A DNA stretch of 37,136 bases. Origin: Bacteroidales bacterium. Lineage in GTDB: Bacteria > Bacteroidota > Bacteroidia > Bacteroidales > UBA932. Under the pieces are notes generated by a model that saw nothing but the letters and a program-made list of their open reading frames with translations, was not told where the DNA came from and ran no database searches. The stretch lies in assembly GCA_022648545.1 (NCBI GenBank), contig JALCMP010000019.1, positions 1 to 37,136 on the forward strand, in the 5' to 3' direction. The first letter of the stretch is position 1, and each line of letters begins with the position of its first letter. Shown in pieces: positions 16,843 through 26,589 of the stretch. The position numbers and the translations under genes were made by a program.

Positions 16843-18912
16843 ATGAGACTAAAAAAATACATACTGCTTTCAATCATATTAATTATTCCGGCAATAAGCC
16901 TGTATGCCCAAAAAGGATACGAGGTATCCTTCCAAATGGAAAGACAGGCCTTAAAGAACGGCGCTAAAACAAGAAAACCGGAATCCATCTTCCGGCTCGT
17001 CAGATTCGGATGGAATAAAAATACGGTTATTGATTCGGTAAAGACAAGATTCGCAGACGGAAAAGCAAAGATAATATTCAGGGGAAAAACAGATCTTGTT
17101 CCGGGAGAATATAAGATAAGCTGCAGGGACGGACAAGGGAATAAAATAGAAAAAGACGTTAATTTTTTCGTCTCGTCCGAAGGTAAAGTAAAAGAAAGAA
17201 TCATTGCAGGTCCGTCCGGAATAAAGCAGGTTAAGGGAAGTAAGGAAAACGAAATATATTTTTCACTTCAGGATTATCTCAATGAAGAAAAGCCATCCGA
17301 AATAAAAAGCACTTTAAAGAAATTCTGGACCGAAAGCTCCGAAAGATGCCCAAATTCCCTGCTTCACGCATTCCTTAAATATACCGTAGCCAGACGCTTT
17401 TCATTTGATTCGACATCAATCTATTCAATTGCATCTGAAATAGGCCTTGACGACAGACTGCTTAATACCTCTTTTGGGGGAAATTTCATAAAATCAATAC
17501 TGGGAGAGGCAATGTTTTCTCCTGTAGATTCCATAATAAGAATTGCAGACTCCCTTCTGCAAGAACCCGGGGGAAATAATAATCAGTTAAATACATATAA
17601 ATCGGCTGCAGGAAAAATAATATTCGATTTCTTCAGATCTCCCCGCATAATGGGTGAAGAAAGGGTTGCTTTTTATGTTGCGGAAAAGTATTTTCTCACC
17701 GGCAGACTGCAGGCCGGGAAAAACGACTATTTCGTTTACCGTTCATATGTTAAATTCAACGAACACTCGCTTATAGGCATGAAAGCACCCGAGCTCAAGC
17801 TCAGGGACCTCTCGGGTAAAGTGTGGAGTCTTAAAGCTCTATGCAGTACCGGAGAATATACCGTAATATTTTTTTATACCAATGACTGCATCGAATGCAA
17901 AAAAGAGAGTCCAAAACTGATTGATTTTCTAAATTCGTACGAAGACGGAATAATAAATGTCTTTGCCGTATATACCGAGAGTGACACAACTGCGTGGAAA
18001 AAATATGCAGGACAGGAATTTGAAATATATAATCCTTTCATAAACTGGATTAATGTCGCCGATAAAGACTATAAAAGTAATTTTGCTTTTTTGTACGGCG
18101 TGATATCCACTCCCAGGATTTTCCTCTTGGACGGGAACGGCATAATAATCGGAAGAAACCTCGATACAGAAAGCCTTAAAAATCTTTTAAAGGTAAGAAA
18201 CGAACGCAGGAATAAAGAATATGAATTTTTCGACGGTTTTTTTTCCGGCAATAAAGATATACATGCAGGCATAGATGAATTTTACAAAAGAAGCATTTCG
18301 GACACTTCCTCTTTCAGGGAAATTTTCGGCGAATTATATAATTATCTTAAAAATTCGGATTCTTACGATCTTCAGGAAGGAGCAGCATATCTGGGAGAAA
18401 AGTACATAGTAAACAAGGCCTGTCTCTGGAAAACGAATCCGGAATATGTTTCGAAAATAAAAAGGGCGATAAAAGTTTTCAATATGAACAGGCTCGGAAG
18501 CCGGGCCGAGAACCTCACCCTGAGCAACGAAGTTGGCGCACCGGTTTCCATTTACGACATAAAAAGCAAATACAAGGTACTGTTCTTTTACAGTACGAGC
18601 TGTCAGGAATGCATAAGCAGTACCAAAATAATGAAGGCCCTTTACGAAAAAGCCGGAAAGGCAGGCATTGAATTCTTAGGAATATATACCGGAACAAATT
18701 ACGGCGCATTTATTAAATTCATTACGGAGAACAATTTAAAATGGGTAAATCTTTGGAATAAAAATAATGAAGAAAATATATTCGGCAAATATGCACTTCT
18801 TGGCGTACCTTCCATTTATATTCTCGATAGAAACAATATCGTAGTCGCCAAAGATATAAGTCCGGCAACGTTAAGTGAAATTATAAAGAAGAAAATAAAT
18901 AAAGATAAATAA
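16843..18912 (+). CDS. exported protein with two thioredoxin/TlpA-like domains
   Basis: A 689-residue protein with a signal peptide (LLSIILIIPAISLYA), so periplasmic or envelope-bound. A beta-rich N-terminal region (~25-120) precedes a helical middle and a first thioredoxin-like domain from ~residue 313 with active-site C349-I-E-C352 and cis-Pro in GVISTPRIFLL. A second domain follows near residue 560 with C587-Q-E-C590 and cis-Pro in GVPSIYILD. Both CxxC pairs are intact, with a glutamate before the second cysteine. Bacteroidota carry many such TlpA/DUF-containing proteins of unknown substrate. It is followed 1 nt later by the dehydrogenase gene, which suggests co-transcription. Confidence 0.75.
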   Translation: MRLKKYILLSIILIIPAISLYAQKGYEVSFQMERQALKNGAKTRKPESIFRLVRFGWNKNTVIDSVKTRFADGKAKIIFRGKTDLVPGEYKISCRDGQGNKIEKDVNFFVSSEGKVKERIIAGPSGIKQVKGSKENEIYFSLQDYLNEEKPSEIKSTLKKFWTESSERCPNSLLHAFLKYTVARRFSFDSTSIYSIASEIGLDDRLLNTSFGGNFIKSILGEAMFSPVDSIIRIADSLLQEPGGNNNQLNTYKSAAGKIIFDFFRSPRIMGEERVAFYVAEKYFLTGRLQAGKNDYFVYRSYVKFNEHSLIGMKAPELKLRDLSGKVWSLKALCSTGEYTVIFFYTNDCIECKKESPKLIDFLNSYEDGIINVFAVYTESDTTAWKKYAGQEFEIYNPFINWINVADKDYKSNFAFLYGVISTPRIFLLDGNGIIIGRNLDTESLKNLLKVRNERRNKEYEFFDGFFSGNKDIHAGIDEFYKRSISDTSSFREIFGELYNYLKNSDSYDLQEGAAYLGEKYIVNKACLWKTNPEYVSKIKRAIKVFNMNRLGSRAENLTLSNEVGAPVSIYDIKSKYKVLFFYSTSCQECISSTKIMKALYEKAGKAGIEFLGIYTGTNYGAFIKFITENNLKWVNLWNKNNEENIFGKYALLGVPSIYILDRNNIVVAKDISPATLSEIIKKKINKDK

Positions 18913-18913
18913 C

Positions 18914-21790
18914 ATGTTAACGGGGACTTATAAAGACTTCTACGAAAAGATTTCAAAGGAAATACCGGCATCTAGAATAATGTCGGATCCCCTCTGTACT
19001 CTGGCATTCGGCACTGACGCATCATTTTACCGCCTTATACCCAAAATAGTTATAAGGGCATATGGATTAAATGAAGTAAAATTCATAATTAAAACTGCAT
19101 TTCTGGAGGGTGTCCCCATTACATTCAGAAGCGCAGGAACGTCGCTCAGCGGCCAGGGCATTACCGATTCGGTTCTTGTTATAACTTCACATGGTTTCGA
19201 AGATTATGAAATTCTCGATGAAGGAAGGAAAATCAAACTCCGGCCGGGGATAAGAGGTGGAAAAGCAAACCGCATCTTAAAAAAGTACGGAAGGAAAATA
19301 GGTCCTGATCCCGCATCCATTGAATCGGCAATGATTGGCGGCATAGTAGCAAACAACGCAAGCGGAATGAGCTGCGGTATATCATGGAATTCATACAGGA
19401 CCATAGATGATATGGAACTTATTCTTTCCGATGGTACGTTGCTAGACACCTCCAGCGAAGTTTCCAGAAGAATGTTCAGAACCACTCACGGCGAACTGCT
19501 TAGGAAGCTGGATTCTATTGCGGACGAAATAAGAAACAATCCGGATCTTAAAAAACGCATAGAGAAAAAATATAGTATAAAAAACACCACCGGGTACGGA
19601 CTTAACTCCTTTATAGATTATACCGATGGTTTTGATATCCTCAAACACCTGATAGTAGGATCCGAAGGGACTTTGGCTTTCATCTCTGAAGTAACTTTCA
19701 ATACCGTAGAAGATCTGCCTGTAAAATCGCTGGCCTGCGCTATTTACAAAAACATAGAGGATGCCTGTACGGCCGTGGAAATACTGCAAAAACAACCGGT
19801 TTCCGCAGTGGAACTTATCGACAGATCTAATCTTAAGCTTCTGGAAAATCTTCCGGGAATTCCTTCCTTCCTCAAGAACGTTCCGCTGGACGCTTGCGGA
19901 TTACTTATAGAAACATCAGGAAAAGAGAAAAACGAAGTAAGGAAACAGGCGGCACAAATAAAAGCAAGCATAGATGCCATAGAACCGGCAATGCCATACG
20001 AATTTACGGAAGACCCCGCAATGCAGGGGATACTATGGAAAATAAGACAGGATACCTTCCCTGCCATTGCAGGACAAAGGGAAAGCGGAACAACAGCTCT
20101 AATAGAAGACATATGCTTTCCACCAGAACAACTGGCCGAAGCCGTTGGAGATCTCCACAGGATATTCGTAAACGACGGATATGAAAACGCGGTAATATAC
20201 GGACATGCGCTGGCCGGCAATCTTCATTTCGTTTTCAATCAGGATTTCGGCAATCATGAATCGTTACAGAAGTACGAAAAATTCATGAACGACATAACCG
20301 AAATGGTTGTAGGCAAATATGACGGTTCACTAAAAGCAGAACACGGAACCGGGCGTAATATGGCTCCTTTCGTAGAACTCGAATGGGGAAAACGGCCTTA
20401 TGAAATAATGCAGGAGATAAAAGAAGCCTTCGACCCAAGGAAAATAATGAACCCCGGTGTTATATTAAATAAAAACAGGAAAATCCATCTGGAGAACCTG
20501 AAACCATGTTTCCCTATCTCCGAAACAGCCGATAAATGTATGGAATGCGGATTTTGCGAAAGATCATGCGTATCCGAAGGTCTTACGCTTTCCCCAAGAC
20601 AGCGAATAGCCGTACATCGCGAAATAAAAAGGCTCGAAGCCGAAGGTAAGACTCCTCATATATTAGGCGAACTGAAAAGGAGATATGAATACTGGGGCAA
20701 AAACACATGTGCCACCGACAGCCTTTGCATGCTCGGATGTCCGGTACATGCAGATGCAGGAAAATTAATAAAAGAACTTCGCAGCACGGGACACACCGAA
20801 TCACAAAAGGAAAGGGCCATGAAAATGGCCGAGAACATGGACAAGGTAACGTCATGGATGAGGATCATGCTGAACGTCATATATTTTCTACGATTGCTTC
20901 TGGGTAAAGAAATATTCGGAACGATGGCACGAGCTTTCCGCAAGGCGGTGGGCCCCAAAGTCCCCATGTGGAACGAATATATGCCTAAAGGAAGCCGCCG
21001 GTTTGATTTTTCACATGTGGAAAAAACGGGGGAAGAAGAACTGCCGGGTGATGAAAATCATGTAGTTTATTTCCCTTCATGCATAACACGCACCATGGGG
21101 AAATCAAAATCACATTCGAAAGAAGTAGAGCTTTCCGAAGCTACTGAAAGCATCCTCAAAAAAGCGGGGTACAAAATCATCTATCCCGAGAACTCCGACA
21201 AATTATGCTGCGGAATGGCCTTTACGAGCAAGGGATTCGTCGAAGCCGGCATGAAAGCTTCCGATACATTGAAAAAGGCTTTGTACAAAGCTTCAGGAAA
21301 CGGAAAATATCCGATAGTATGCGATATGAGCTCATGCCTGTACACTATGAAGTCCAATATGGAGGGGGAACTCAGATTATACGATACCGCCGAATTCATA
21401 TATAAATTCATCCTCGACAGACTGGACATAAAGAAAGTTCCCGAAAAGGTAGCCGTTTTCGGAGTATGCGCCTCAAAACACATGGGCACTGAGAATTATC
21501 TATACGGCATTGCCGAAAGATGTGCGGAAAAAGTCGTCGTTCTGGATGCGAACTGCTGCGGTTTTGCAGGAGACAGGGGATTTACCGTACCAGAATTGAA
21601 TGAACATGGATTGAGGGATATAAAAAGACAGACCGACGGATATGAACCCGACGGGGGCAAAAGCGCACCGTGCAGCGAAGGCTTTGCCACTAACAGAACA
21701 TGTGAAATAGGATTGTCAAGAGCAAGCGGCATTGATTTCAGATCCATAATCTATCTGGTAAACAGGGCCGGATCTCCTAAAAAAGAATAA
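18914..21790 (+). CDS. FAD-binding / Fe-S fusion dehydrogenase (GlcD/Dld-II type)
   Basis: A 958-residue fusion. The N-terminal PCMH-type FAD domain has the phosphate loop FRSAGTSLSGQGI and IGGIVANNASGMSCG. A FAD-linked oxidase C-terminal domain ends near residue 530 (KAEHGTGRNMAPFVE and FDPRKIMNPGVIL). A ferredoxin segment follows with C542MECGFCERSC552 and C599..C605..C609P, enough for two 4Fe-4S clusters. Last come two cysteine-rich CCG domains (LCCGMAF and CCGFAGDRGF). This layout is that of D-lactate or D-2-hydroxyacid dehydrogenases feeding quinone (Shewanella Dld-II and YdiJ-like enzymes). The exact substrate cannot be told from sequence. No lactate permease is adjacent. Confidence 0.82.
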   Translation: MLTGTYKDFYEKISKEIPASRIMSDPLCTLAFGTDASFYRLIPKIVIRAYGLNEVKFIIKTAFLEGVPITFRSAGTSLSGQGITDSVLVITSHGFEDYEILDEGRKIKLRPGIRGGKANRILKKYGRKIGPDPASIESAMIGGIVANNASGMSCGISWNSYRTIDDMELILSDGTLLDTSSEVSRRMFRTTHGELLRKLDSIADEIRNNPDLKKRIEKKYSIKNTTGYGLNSFIDYTDGFDILKHLIVGSEGTLAFISEVTFNTVEDLPVKSLACAIYKNIEDACTAVEILQKQPVSAVELIDRSNLKLLENLPGIPSFLKNVPLDACGLLIETSGKEKNEVRKQAAQIKASIDAIEPAMPYEFTEDPAMQGILWKIRQDTFPAIAGQRESGTTALIEDICFPPEQLAEAVGDLHRIFVNDGYENAVIYGHALAGNLHFVFNQDFGNHESLQKYEKFMNDITEMVVGKYDGSLKAEHGTGRNMAPFVELEWGKRPYEIMQEIKEAFDPRKIMNPGVILNKNRKIHLENLKPCFPISETADKCMECGFCERSCVSEGLTLSPRQRIAVHREIKRLEAEGKTPHILGELKRRYEYWGKNTCATDSLCMLGCPVHADAGKLIKELRSTGHTESQKERAMKMAENMDKVTSWMRIMLNVIYFLRLLLGKEIFGTMARAFRKAVGPKVPMWNEYMPKGSRRFDFSHVEKTGEEELPGDENHVVYFPSCITRTMGKSKSHSKEVELSEATESILKKAGYKIIYPENSDKLCCGMAFTSKGFVEAGMKASDTLKKALYKASGNGKYPIVCDMSSCLYTMKSNMEGELRLYDTAEFIYKFILDRLDIKKVPEKVAVFGVCASKHMGTENYLYGIAERCAEKVVVLDANCCGFAGDRGFTVPELNEHGLRDIKRQTDGYEPDGGKSAPCSEGFATNRTCEIGLSRASGIDFRSIIYLVNRAGSPKKE

Positions 21791-21806
21791 ACAAATCTAA
21801 ATATAA

Positions 21807-22256
21807 ATGATGGAAACAATAGCTATCGGAAGCGACCATGCCGCTTTCGAATTCAAGGAAGAGATAAAGAAATATCTGGAATCAAAAGGATACGGAATCA
21901 GGGATTTCGGAACATATTCTCCAGAACGTACGGATTATCCGGATTATGCATTTAAGGTCGGAGAAGCCGTTTCGGCCGGCGAATATGAAAAAGGTATGCT
22001 GTTTTGCGGAACCGGAATAGGAATGTCCATAAGCGCAAATAAGGTTAAGGGCATAAGAGCCGTCGTGTGCAGCGAACCTTTTTCCGCCAAAATGGCCAGA
22101 GCGCACAACAATTCCAACGTGTTGTGTCTCGGAGCGCGCGTAGTGGGAATAGAACTTGCGGAAATGATAATCGACACGTGGCTGAATACGAAATTCGAAG
22201 GGGGCAGGCATCAGGAAAGGGTTGAGAAAATCACAAAATACGATTGCGGAAGATAG
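21807..22256 (+). CDS. rpiB: ribose-5-phosphate isomerase B
   Basis: A 149-residue RpiB/LacA/LacB-family sugar-phosphate isomerase interconverting ribulose-5-phosphate and ribose-5-phosphate. The start motif GSDHAAFEFKEEI, the active-site LFCGTGIGMSISANK with its Cys, and NVLCLGARVVG are all present. A second ATG follows the first; the first is used. It ends 8 nt before the converging lnt gene. Confidence 0.94.
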   Translation: MMETIAIGSDHAAFEFKEEIKKYLESKGYGIRDFGTYSPERTDYPDYAFKVGEAVSAGEYEKGMLFCGTGIGMSISANKVKGIRAVVCSEPFSAKMARAHNNSNVLCLGARVVGIELAEMIIDTWLNTKFEGGRHQERVEKITKYDCGR

Positions 22257-22264
22257 TACATTAT

Positions 22265-24004
22265 TTATTCCGCCTCTTTCCCTTTCTTTCCCATAAGGAA
22301 CCTCGATATACCCAGAAGGAACATAAGGAAAAATACGAATTCGGATATTCTACCTATTACATCACCGTATTTTACGAACGGAGTTATCTTGTCGTTAAGT
22401 TTTAGAGATCCGTTCAGATAAGCTTCCTTCCACCACGGAGTTTCCGCTATTATCTCACCTCTCTGGTTTATGAGGGCTGATATTCCGGTATTGCCGCAAC
22501 GGGCTATCGACCGTCGGGTTTCTATGGCGCGGAGACATGAGTAAGACAGATGTTGTCTGTATCCGGGAGTATTTCCCCACCATCCGTCGTTAGTTATAAC
22601 ACTCATTACATTAGCTCCGGCTAATATGTAATGTCTGTAGAAATCTCCGAAAACGGACTCGTAGCATATGGCCGTCCCTATTTTTACGGAATCAGTGGTG
22701 GTAAAGACCGTACGTTCCTTCTGCGTACCAAAACTGCTTATATATTTCTCCAGATCTATTATATGGTGTTTTTTGAGAAATCTCAGGAAAGGTTTATAAG
22801 GAGAATTCTCTACTATTATCACCAATTTGCTTTTGTTGTAGAAATCTATATCGTGCCTGGCATTTATAAAGATTGCCGTATTAAATCTGTCGTACCAAAG
22901 GCCTACTCCGAATTTCCGGGCCGATGCCGACGGCCTTTCTTCGGAATCACCGCCCACGGAAGGATTTATGGAAGTATTATATACGAACGTCGTTACTGCA
23001 CCGTAGATCATATTGAGATTCAGGCTGTCGCCGCCTTCCGACTTGAGAAAGCCGTCGAGTTTTCTGTGATATTTATTTGATCTTATGTTGTTCAGCAGAA
23101 TATCTTCGCCTACTTCTGTAGGGTAAACCATTGTTTCCGGTCCTATTATGAAATGGGACAGATTCCCGGTTCCAGGTGCGGATGAAAGTGCTTTTCCGGA
23201 GAGTGTAAGAAATTTATTGATTTGCATATCCATTGACATCCCTCCGAACTTATCTATGTAAGGATCTATGTTGGGCTGTATTATTGAAAAATACCTGCTG
23301 CCGCGGGCATTTACTTTTTTCGACGGTTCGTATGAGGACTCCTTGTAATTATAGAATATTATTTCAGATGTTATAAGGGGAGCAAGGAAAAAGAAAAAGG
23401 ACATAAAGGCAGTCGATATCCATCTGCGTCCGGTAATGGCCAATATTATAGTCCTGAATATAAGGACATTCACAAGAAGGACCCAGAAAGAACCGCCAGC
23501 AACACCAGTTGCGCTGTACCATTGTACAGTTTTTATTGACGTAGCAAAAGAATTTCCGAGGTCGAGCCAAGGCCACGAAACATCCCATGTTGAATATGCA
23601 TGTTCCCATGCAAGCCACGAGACTATAAAAAACACATATGGAAGAAATCCCCTGAAAATCTTACGGAACCATCTGAATAATCCGAATATTACGGCCATTT
23701 GCAGGGCATTGAGCACTATTGCAGCAACGGCTCCCGCCAACGTGGCCTTGTAAATCCAGAAAGTTGTAAATAAGTTCCAGATGAGAAAACACACATAATA
23801 ATAGGTAAAGAAGTGTTTTTTCGAATGCAGGCCGGCAAGATATTCGGCAGCAAAAAGGGGGACAAAAGCAACCAGAGAAACAAGTCCGGCATGAGGTACA
23901 AGAAACGGGACGGATAATAAAACCGACGATAAAAAAACAAGGATCCATAGTGACGTTCCCAATTTCTCCCCTTTTACGGAATCGTATCCATTTTGTAGAT
24001 CCAT
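22265..24004 (-). CDS. lnt: apolipoprotein N-acyltransferase
   Basis: A 579-residue inner-membrane enzyme that adds the third acyl chain to lipoproteins. Several N-terminal transmembrane helices (residues ~15-220) precede a periplasmic nitrilase-like domain. Catalytic residues are visible: E290 in IIGPETMVYP, a lysine in FYNKSKLV, and C447 in GTAICYESVFG. A final membrane helix follows (FVFFLMFLLGISRFL). It is somewhat longer than E. coli Lnt (512), mainly through loop insertions in the soluble domain. The gene stands alone between converging rpiB and diverging LysE. Confidence 0.93.
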   Translation of the reverse strand: MDLQNGYDSVKGEKLGTSLWILVFLSSVLLSVPFLVPHAGLVSLVAFVPLFAAEYLAGLHSKKHFFTYYYVCFLIWNLFTTFWIYKATLAGAVAAIVLNALQMAVIFGLFRWFRKIFRGFLPYVFFIVSWLAWEHAYSTWDVSWPWLDLGNSFATSIKTVQWYSATGVAGGSFWVLLVNVLIFRTIILAITGRRWISTAFMSFFFFLAPLITSEIIFYNYKESSYEPSKKVNARGSRYFSIIQPNIDPYIDKFGGMSMDMQINKFLTLSGKALSSAPGTGNLSHFIIGPETMVYPTEVGEDILLNNIRSNKYHRKLDGFLKSEGGDSLNLNMIYGAVTTFVYNTSINPSVGGDSEERPSASARKFGVGLWYDRFNTAIFINARHDIDFYNKSKLVIIVENSPYKPFLRFLKKHHIIDLEKYISSFGTQKERTVFTTTDSVKIGTAICYESVFGDFYRHYILAGANVMSVITNDGWWGNTPGYRQHLSYSCLRAIETRRSIARCGNTGISALINQRGEIIAETPWWKEAYLNGSLKLNDKITPFVKYGDVIGRISEFVFFLMFLLGISRFLMGKKGKEAE

Positions 24005-24077
24005 TAGTTATATTTTAGATTAATTTGTCTAAATTTGTAGATGTCTTATCAGACAAAGATACAAAATAGATGCAAAT

Positions 24078-24731
24078 ATGTTTTTACAACTACTAAAAGG
24101 ATTCATAGTGGGTATAGCTGCATCCATACCTCTTGGACCACTCGGGATATTGTGCGTACAAAAGACTCTGAGCAAAGGACGTAATTCAGGATTCATTACA
24201 GGGCTCGGAGCTTCTGTGTCAGATACTTTTTATGCAGGAATATCCCTGATAGGACTGGCGTTCATTCAGAATTTCGTAAAGGAATACAAAACGAGCGTAA
24301 TGATTATAGGAGGTATAATTGTCATATTAATTGGCCTGAAAATATATTATACGAATCCTATAAAGCAAATAAGACAGAAAAATTCCAAGCGTAAGCATGC
24401 AGAAGATTTTCTGGAAGCCTTTATTATGACTATTACTAATCCGGGCTCGATAGTGCTTATGATAGGAGTAATGGCGGCCGTTGGCGTTGATGTATCGGAC
24501 GATCAGGCCAAAAGCCTTATTCTTACCACCTTGTGGGGCGTTTTCCTTGGAAGTGTAACATGGTGGTTCATTCTAAGTTCCACCATAACCCTTTTCAGAA
24601 AAAGATTCCGGATAAAACAATTGGTAACGACCAACCGCATATCCGGGATCATTATAATGGCTCTGGGACTGATTTCCGCCTTCGGAGGTCTGGTAGATAT
24701 CCTCCTTAAGTTTCTTCACCAGAAAATCTAA
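24078..24731 (+). CDS. LysE/RhtB-family exporter
   Basis: A 217-residue membrane protein with about six hydrophobic helices. The opening GFIVGIAASIPLGPLGILCV matches the LysE-family first helix with its PxGP motif. The family exports amino acids or other small polar molecules; the substrate is not evident. A TAAATTTG -7-like box lies at 24030-24037 but without a good TTTG upstream. Its stop codon overlaps that of the converging ugd gene. Confidence 0.85.
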   Translation: MFLQLLKGFIVGIAASIPLGPLGILCVQKTLSKGRNSGFITGLGASVSDTFYAGISLIGLAFIQNFVKEYKTSVMIIGGIIVILIGLKIYYTNPIKQIRQKNSKRKHAEDFLEAFIMTITNPGSIVLMIGVMAAVGVDVSDDQAKSLILTTLWGVFLGSVTWWFILSSTITLFRKRFRIKQLVTTNRISGIIIMALGLISAFGGLVDILLKFLHQKI

Positions 24732-26053
24732 CAGGAGACCTTCCCTATCGAATAATATTCGAATCCGAGCTTTTTCATATCTTTTGCAACATAAATGTTC
24801 CTTCCGTCTACGAATATATTTCCATTCATGGATTTCTTAACTTCGTTCCAGTTAGGTACGCGGAATTGTTTCCATTCAGTAATCAAAGCAACGGCATCGG
24901 CACCCTTTGCCGCATCGTAAATATTATCGGCATAATATATGCGATCTCCAAGATAACGCAATCTGGCTTCATCCATTGCAATAGGATCGTATGCCCTAAC
25001 GGATGCCCCTGCTTCGAGCAGCTTATTTATTACTACTACAGAAGGAGCTTCCCTCATATCGTTGGTCTCCGGTTTGAACGACAGACCCCATATGGCAACG
25101 ACCTTTCCTTTCAAATTCCCGTCGAAAGCTTTTTCCAATTTATCGAATACGATTTTTTTCTGCTCTTCGTTTACATCTTCCACCGCCTGTATGACCTGCA
25201 TCTTATATCCTTTTTCAGCACCGGTCTTTATCAAAGCCTTTACATCTTTCGGGAAGCATGACCCACCATAACCGCATCCGGGATAAAGAAATTTGCTTCC
25301 TATTCTGGTATCGGAGGCCATCCCCGCCCTCACATTATCTACGTTGGCCCCGGTGAGTTCGCAAAGACGCGCTATTTCATTCATAAAGCTTATTCTGGTA
25401 GCAAGCATGGAGTTGGCCGCATATTTCGTCATTTCCGCCGACATTACATCCATAATTATAAGCCTGTTCTTGTTCATCTGGAACGGGCGGTATATTTTGG
25501 CCATAAGGGCTTCGGCTTTTTCCGAACTTACCCCCACGACAACCCTGTCGGGACTCATGAAATCCTTTACAGCCGATCCTTCCTTAAGAAATTCAGGGTT
25601 GGATGCAACTTCAAATGGAATATCTTCACCGCGTTTCTTCAGTTCTTCTTCGACAGCCTGTTTTACCTTAAGCGAGGTTCCTACGGGAACAGTGCTCTTG
25701 GTAACCAGCAAAGTATATTTCTTTATCATTTGTCCGAACTCCCGTGCAACAGTAAGAACATATTTAAGATCGGCACTTCCGTCTTCGTCCGGCGGAGTTC
25801 CTACGGCTATAAAAACAACGTCGGCATTATCTATGCAAGCACCAAGAGATGTCTCGAAATGAAGACGGCCTTCCCGCATGTTATGCTCTATAAGCTCGTC
25901 GAGTCCGGGCTCGTAAATAGGCACTATACCTTTTCGAAGCCCGTTGATTTTCGTCTCGTCCACGTCTACACATGTAACGTTTATTCCCATTTCGGAAAAG
26001 CATGTACCGGAGACAAGTCCGACATATCCTGTTCCTACCAATACTACATTCAT
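24728..26053 (-). CDS. ugd: UDP-glucose 6-dehydrogenase
   Basis: A 441-residue NAD-dependent enzyme oxidising UDP-glucose to UDP-glucuronate for surface polysaccharides. The Rossmann start VVLVGTGYVGLVSGTCFSE, the linker PEFLKEGSAVKDFMSPDR, the catalytic Cys in YPGCGYGGSCFPKDVK, and the C-terminal GLSFKPETNDMREAPS are all typical. GDP-mannose dehydrogenase is the main alternative, but the wording fits the UDP-glucose group better. The 3' end overlaps the LysE-type gene by four bases in convergent orientation. Confidence 0.92.
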   Translation of the reverse strand: MNVVLVGTGYVGLVSGTCFSEMGINVTCVDVDETKINGLRKGIVPIYEPGLDELIEHNMREGRLHFETSLGACIDNADVVFIAVGTPPDEDGSADLKYVLTVAREFGQMIKKYTLLVTKSTVPVGTSLKVKQAVEEELKKRGEDIPFEVASNPEFLKEGSAVKDFMSPDRVVVGVSSEKAEALMAKIYRPFQMNKNRLIIMDVMSAEMTKYAANSMLATRISFMNEIARLCELTGANVDNVRAGMASDTRIGSKFLYPGCGYGGSCFPKDVKALIKTGAEKGYKMQVIQAVEDVNEEQKKIVFDKLEKAFDGNLKGKVVAIWGLSFKPETNDMREAPSVVVINKLLEAGASVRAYDPIAMDEARLRYLGDRIYYADNIYDAAKGADAVALITEWKQFRVPNWNEVKKSMNGNIFVDGRNIYVAKDMKKLGFEYYSIGKVSC

Positions 26054-26120
26054 ATTTAAAAATATTTTAAATTCGCTCCCAAAGTTATAAATAAATAACT
26101 ATATTCGCCCCAACTTACAC

Positions 26121-26520
26121 GGGGATGTTTTGGTCTTGACATCAGATTAACCGGATGGTAAGCATACCGAGCGTTGCGAGTATGGCTCGTTAATCTCAAC
26201 TCCCGGCCAATTAACTGGCGAAAACAATTTTGCACTCGCTGCGTAATCGGGCAAAGCTCAATTACCTTAATCCGTTCGGCCTAGGTTGCCGGACCGACGA
26301 GTATCCCGCCGTCCTTTAGTTCGGTTATGGTTCGGCATCAGGGATATCATTAAAACCGGATGCACGCATTCACTCCTCTAAGGTGCGCCAAGATTTAAGA
26401 GGATAAGGGTTATGTGGCCTGCCGACCGGCAGCATTTCCTCTAAAAATAAAGGTCGGATAAGTATGTAGAAAGCTTTTCGATGGTCTGCATGGACGGCGG
26501 TTCGAGTCCGCCCATCTCCA
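26121..26520 (+). ncRNA. ssrA: transfer-messenger RNA (tmRNA)
   Basis: The 5' end GGGGATG pairs with CATCTCC near the 3' end to form the tRNA-like acceptor stem, and the T-arm GGCGGTTCGAGTCCGCC sits just before it. The tag reading frame at 26217-26246 encodes GENNFALAA followed by a stop (TAA). About 400 nt in all, with pseudoknot-rich sequence between. The terminal CCA is not encoded (the discriminator A is followed by CAA). It rescues stalled ribosomes together with SmpB. Bacteroides tags are usually given as GENNYALAA, so Phe for Tyr is a small variation. A TATATTCG box at 26100-26107 may be its promoter. Confidence 0.96.
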
Positions 26521-26521
26521 C

Positions 26522-26557
26522 AAAAAGGTGCCCGGTCTTCTGATCGGCACCTTTTTT
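26522..26557. terminator. bidirectional terminator after ssrA
   Basis: aaaaaggtgcc (26522-26532) pairs with ggcaccttttt (26546-26556), followed by a further T on the plus strand. The A-run before the stem gives a T-run on the minus strand, so the same hairpin can end the converging HD-phosphodiesterase transcript. Confidence 0.87.
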
Positions 26558-26589
26558 ATTGTAGTGATATTTATTTGTTACTATAATCG

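Noticed and set aside
24030-24061. Promoters for lnt (minus) and the LysE-type gene (plus)
   Set aside because: TATCTTTG (minus, 24054-24061) and TAAATTTG (plus, 24030-24037) fit the -7 box, but neither has a TTTG at 19-21 nt, so they are not listed as features.
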